This document shows positions 63,914-64,000 of a stretch of 64,000 nt of DNA, in pieces. The stretch spans positions 77,568,781 to 77,632,780 of the forward strand of contig OY829538.1 in NCBI GenBank assembly GCA_963691705.1, read 5' to 3'. Position 1 is the stretch's first letter; the number at the start of each line of letters is the position of its first letter. The notes under the pieces are model-generated. The model had not been told where the DNA came from. It saw only the letters and a program-made list of their open reading frames with translations, and searched no databases. The translations under genes were made by a program, and so were the position numbers. The DNA comes from Viola odorata. Lineage: Eukaryota > Streptophyta > Magnoliopsida > Malpighiales > Violaceae.

Positions 63914-64000
63914 TTTTTAGTAGTTCTTTGAGGTTTTAGTGAAGCGGGTGTCTTTCCGCTGGCAGAAAGCTGAGGTGCCAGAGTTAAATGAAGCTCAGTG
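63914..64000 (-). other. 5' flank of the ABCC pseudogene
   Basis: The sequence continues to match the flank of the intact copy (56721-56807), including the GAAGCTCAGTG phrase, so the duplicated block runs beyond the window edge. Confidence 0.7.

Overview
This is plant nuclear DNA, from a eudicot. Genes are split by GT-AG introns, introns and intergenic DNA are AT-rich, and the repeats are plant families: an Athila-type Ty3/gypsy element, a Ty1/copia element, a DD39D mariner-like element and Stowaway-like MITEs. I cannot name the species.

Layout. 1-1416: upstream flank and 5' UTR with one intron. 1417-10403 (+): SEC24-type COPII coat gene in 12 coding exons, about 1,026 aa. 12057-13766: a 5'-duplicated, intronless ARM-repeat pseudogene. 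14073-19366: a 5.3 kb mariner-like element with perfect 30-bp termini (TA included), a two-exon transposase with one frameshift, and two further ORFs. 19442-32188: a young, structurally complete Athila-like retrotransposon (TSD GGTAC) that split a Stowaway-like MITE (19400-19441 + 32189-32370). 33434-33693: a second MITE of the same family. 35414-35791 (+): a small plant gene of unknown function. 35932-44248 (-): a chloroplast-type DUF21/CBS/CorC (CNNM-like) transporter in 14 exons. 46207-56720 (-): an intact ABCC (MRP-type) transporter gene of 10 exons whose first intron holds a complete copia element (49404-54225) with identical LTRs. 58221-63913 (-): a tandem ABCC copy without the copia element but with at least five disabling lesions.

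The host genes are unrelated housekeeping or transport functions: ER-to-Golgi vesicle coat, plastid ion transport and ABC export. The order DUF21/CorC gene then ABCC tandem cluster resembles, from memory, Arabidopsis At3g13070-At3g13100, so it may be ancestral. The region between SEC24 and the DUF21 gene is mostly nested transposons.

The most unusual signals are: (i) a GGCC-centred palindromic 12-mer, TCTWGGCCWAGA-like, usually in tandem at 12-bp spacing, at nearly 20 places in the Athila element (LTRs, gag-pol, spacer, env-like ORF) and in all three reading frames; (ii) three hairpin-plus-TTAAGTGTGGGG modules in the same element; (iii) extra genes in the mariner-like element, one with a TATA box and poly(A) signal. 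All exon boundaries and families were worked out by eye.
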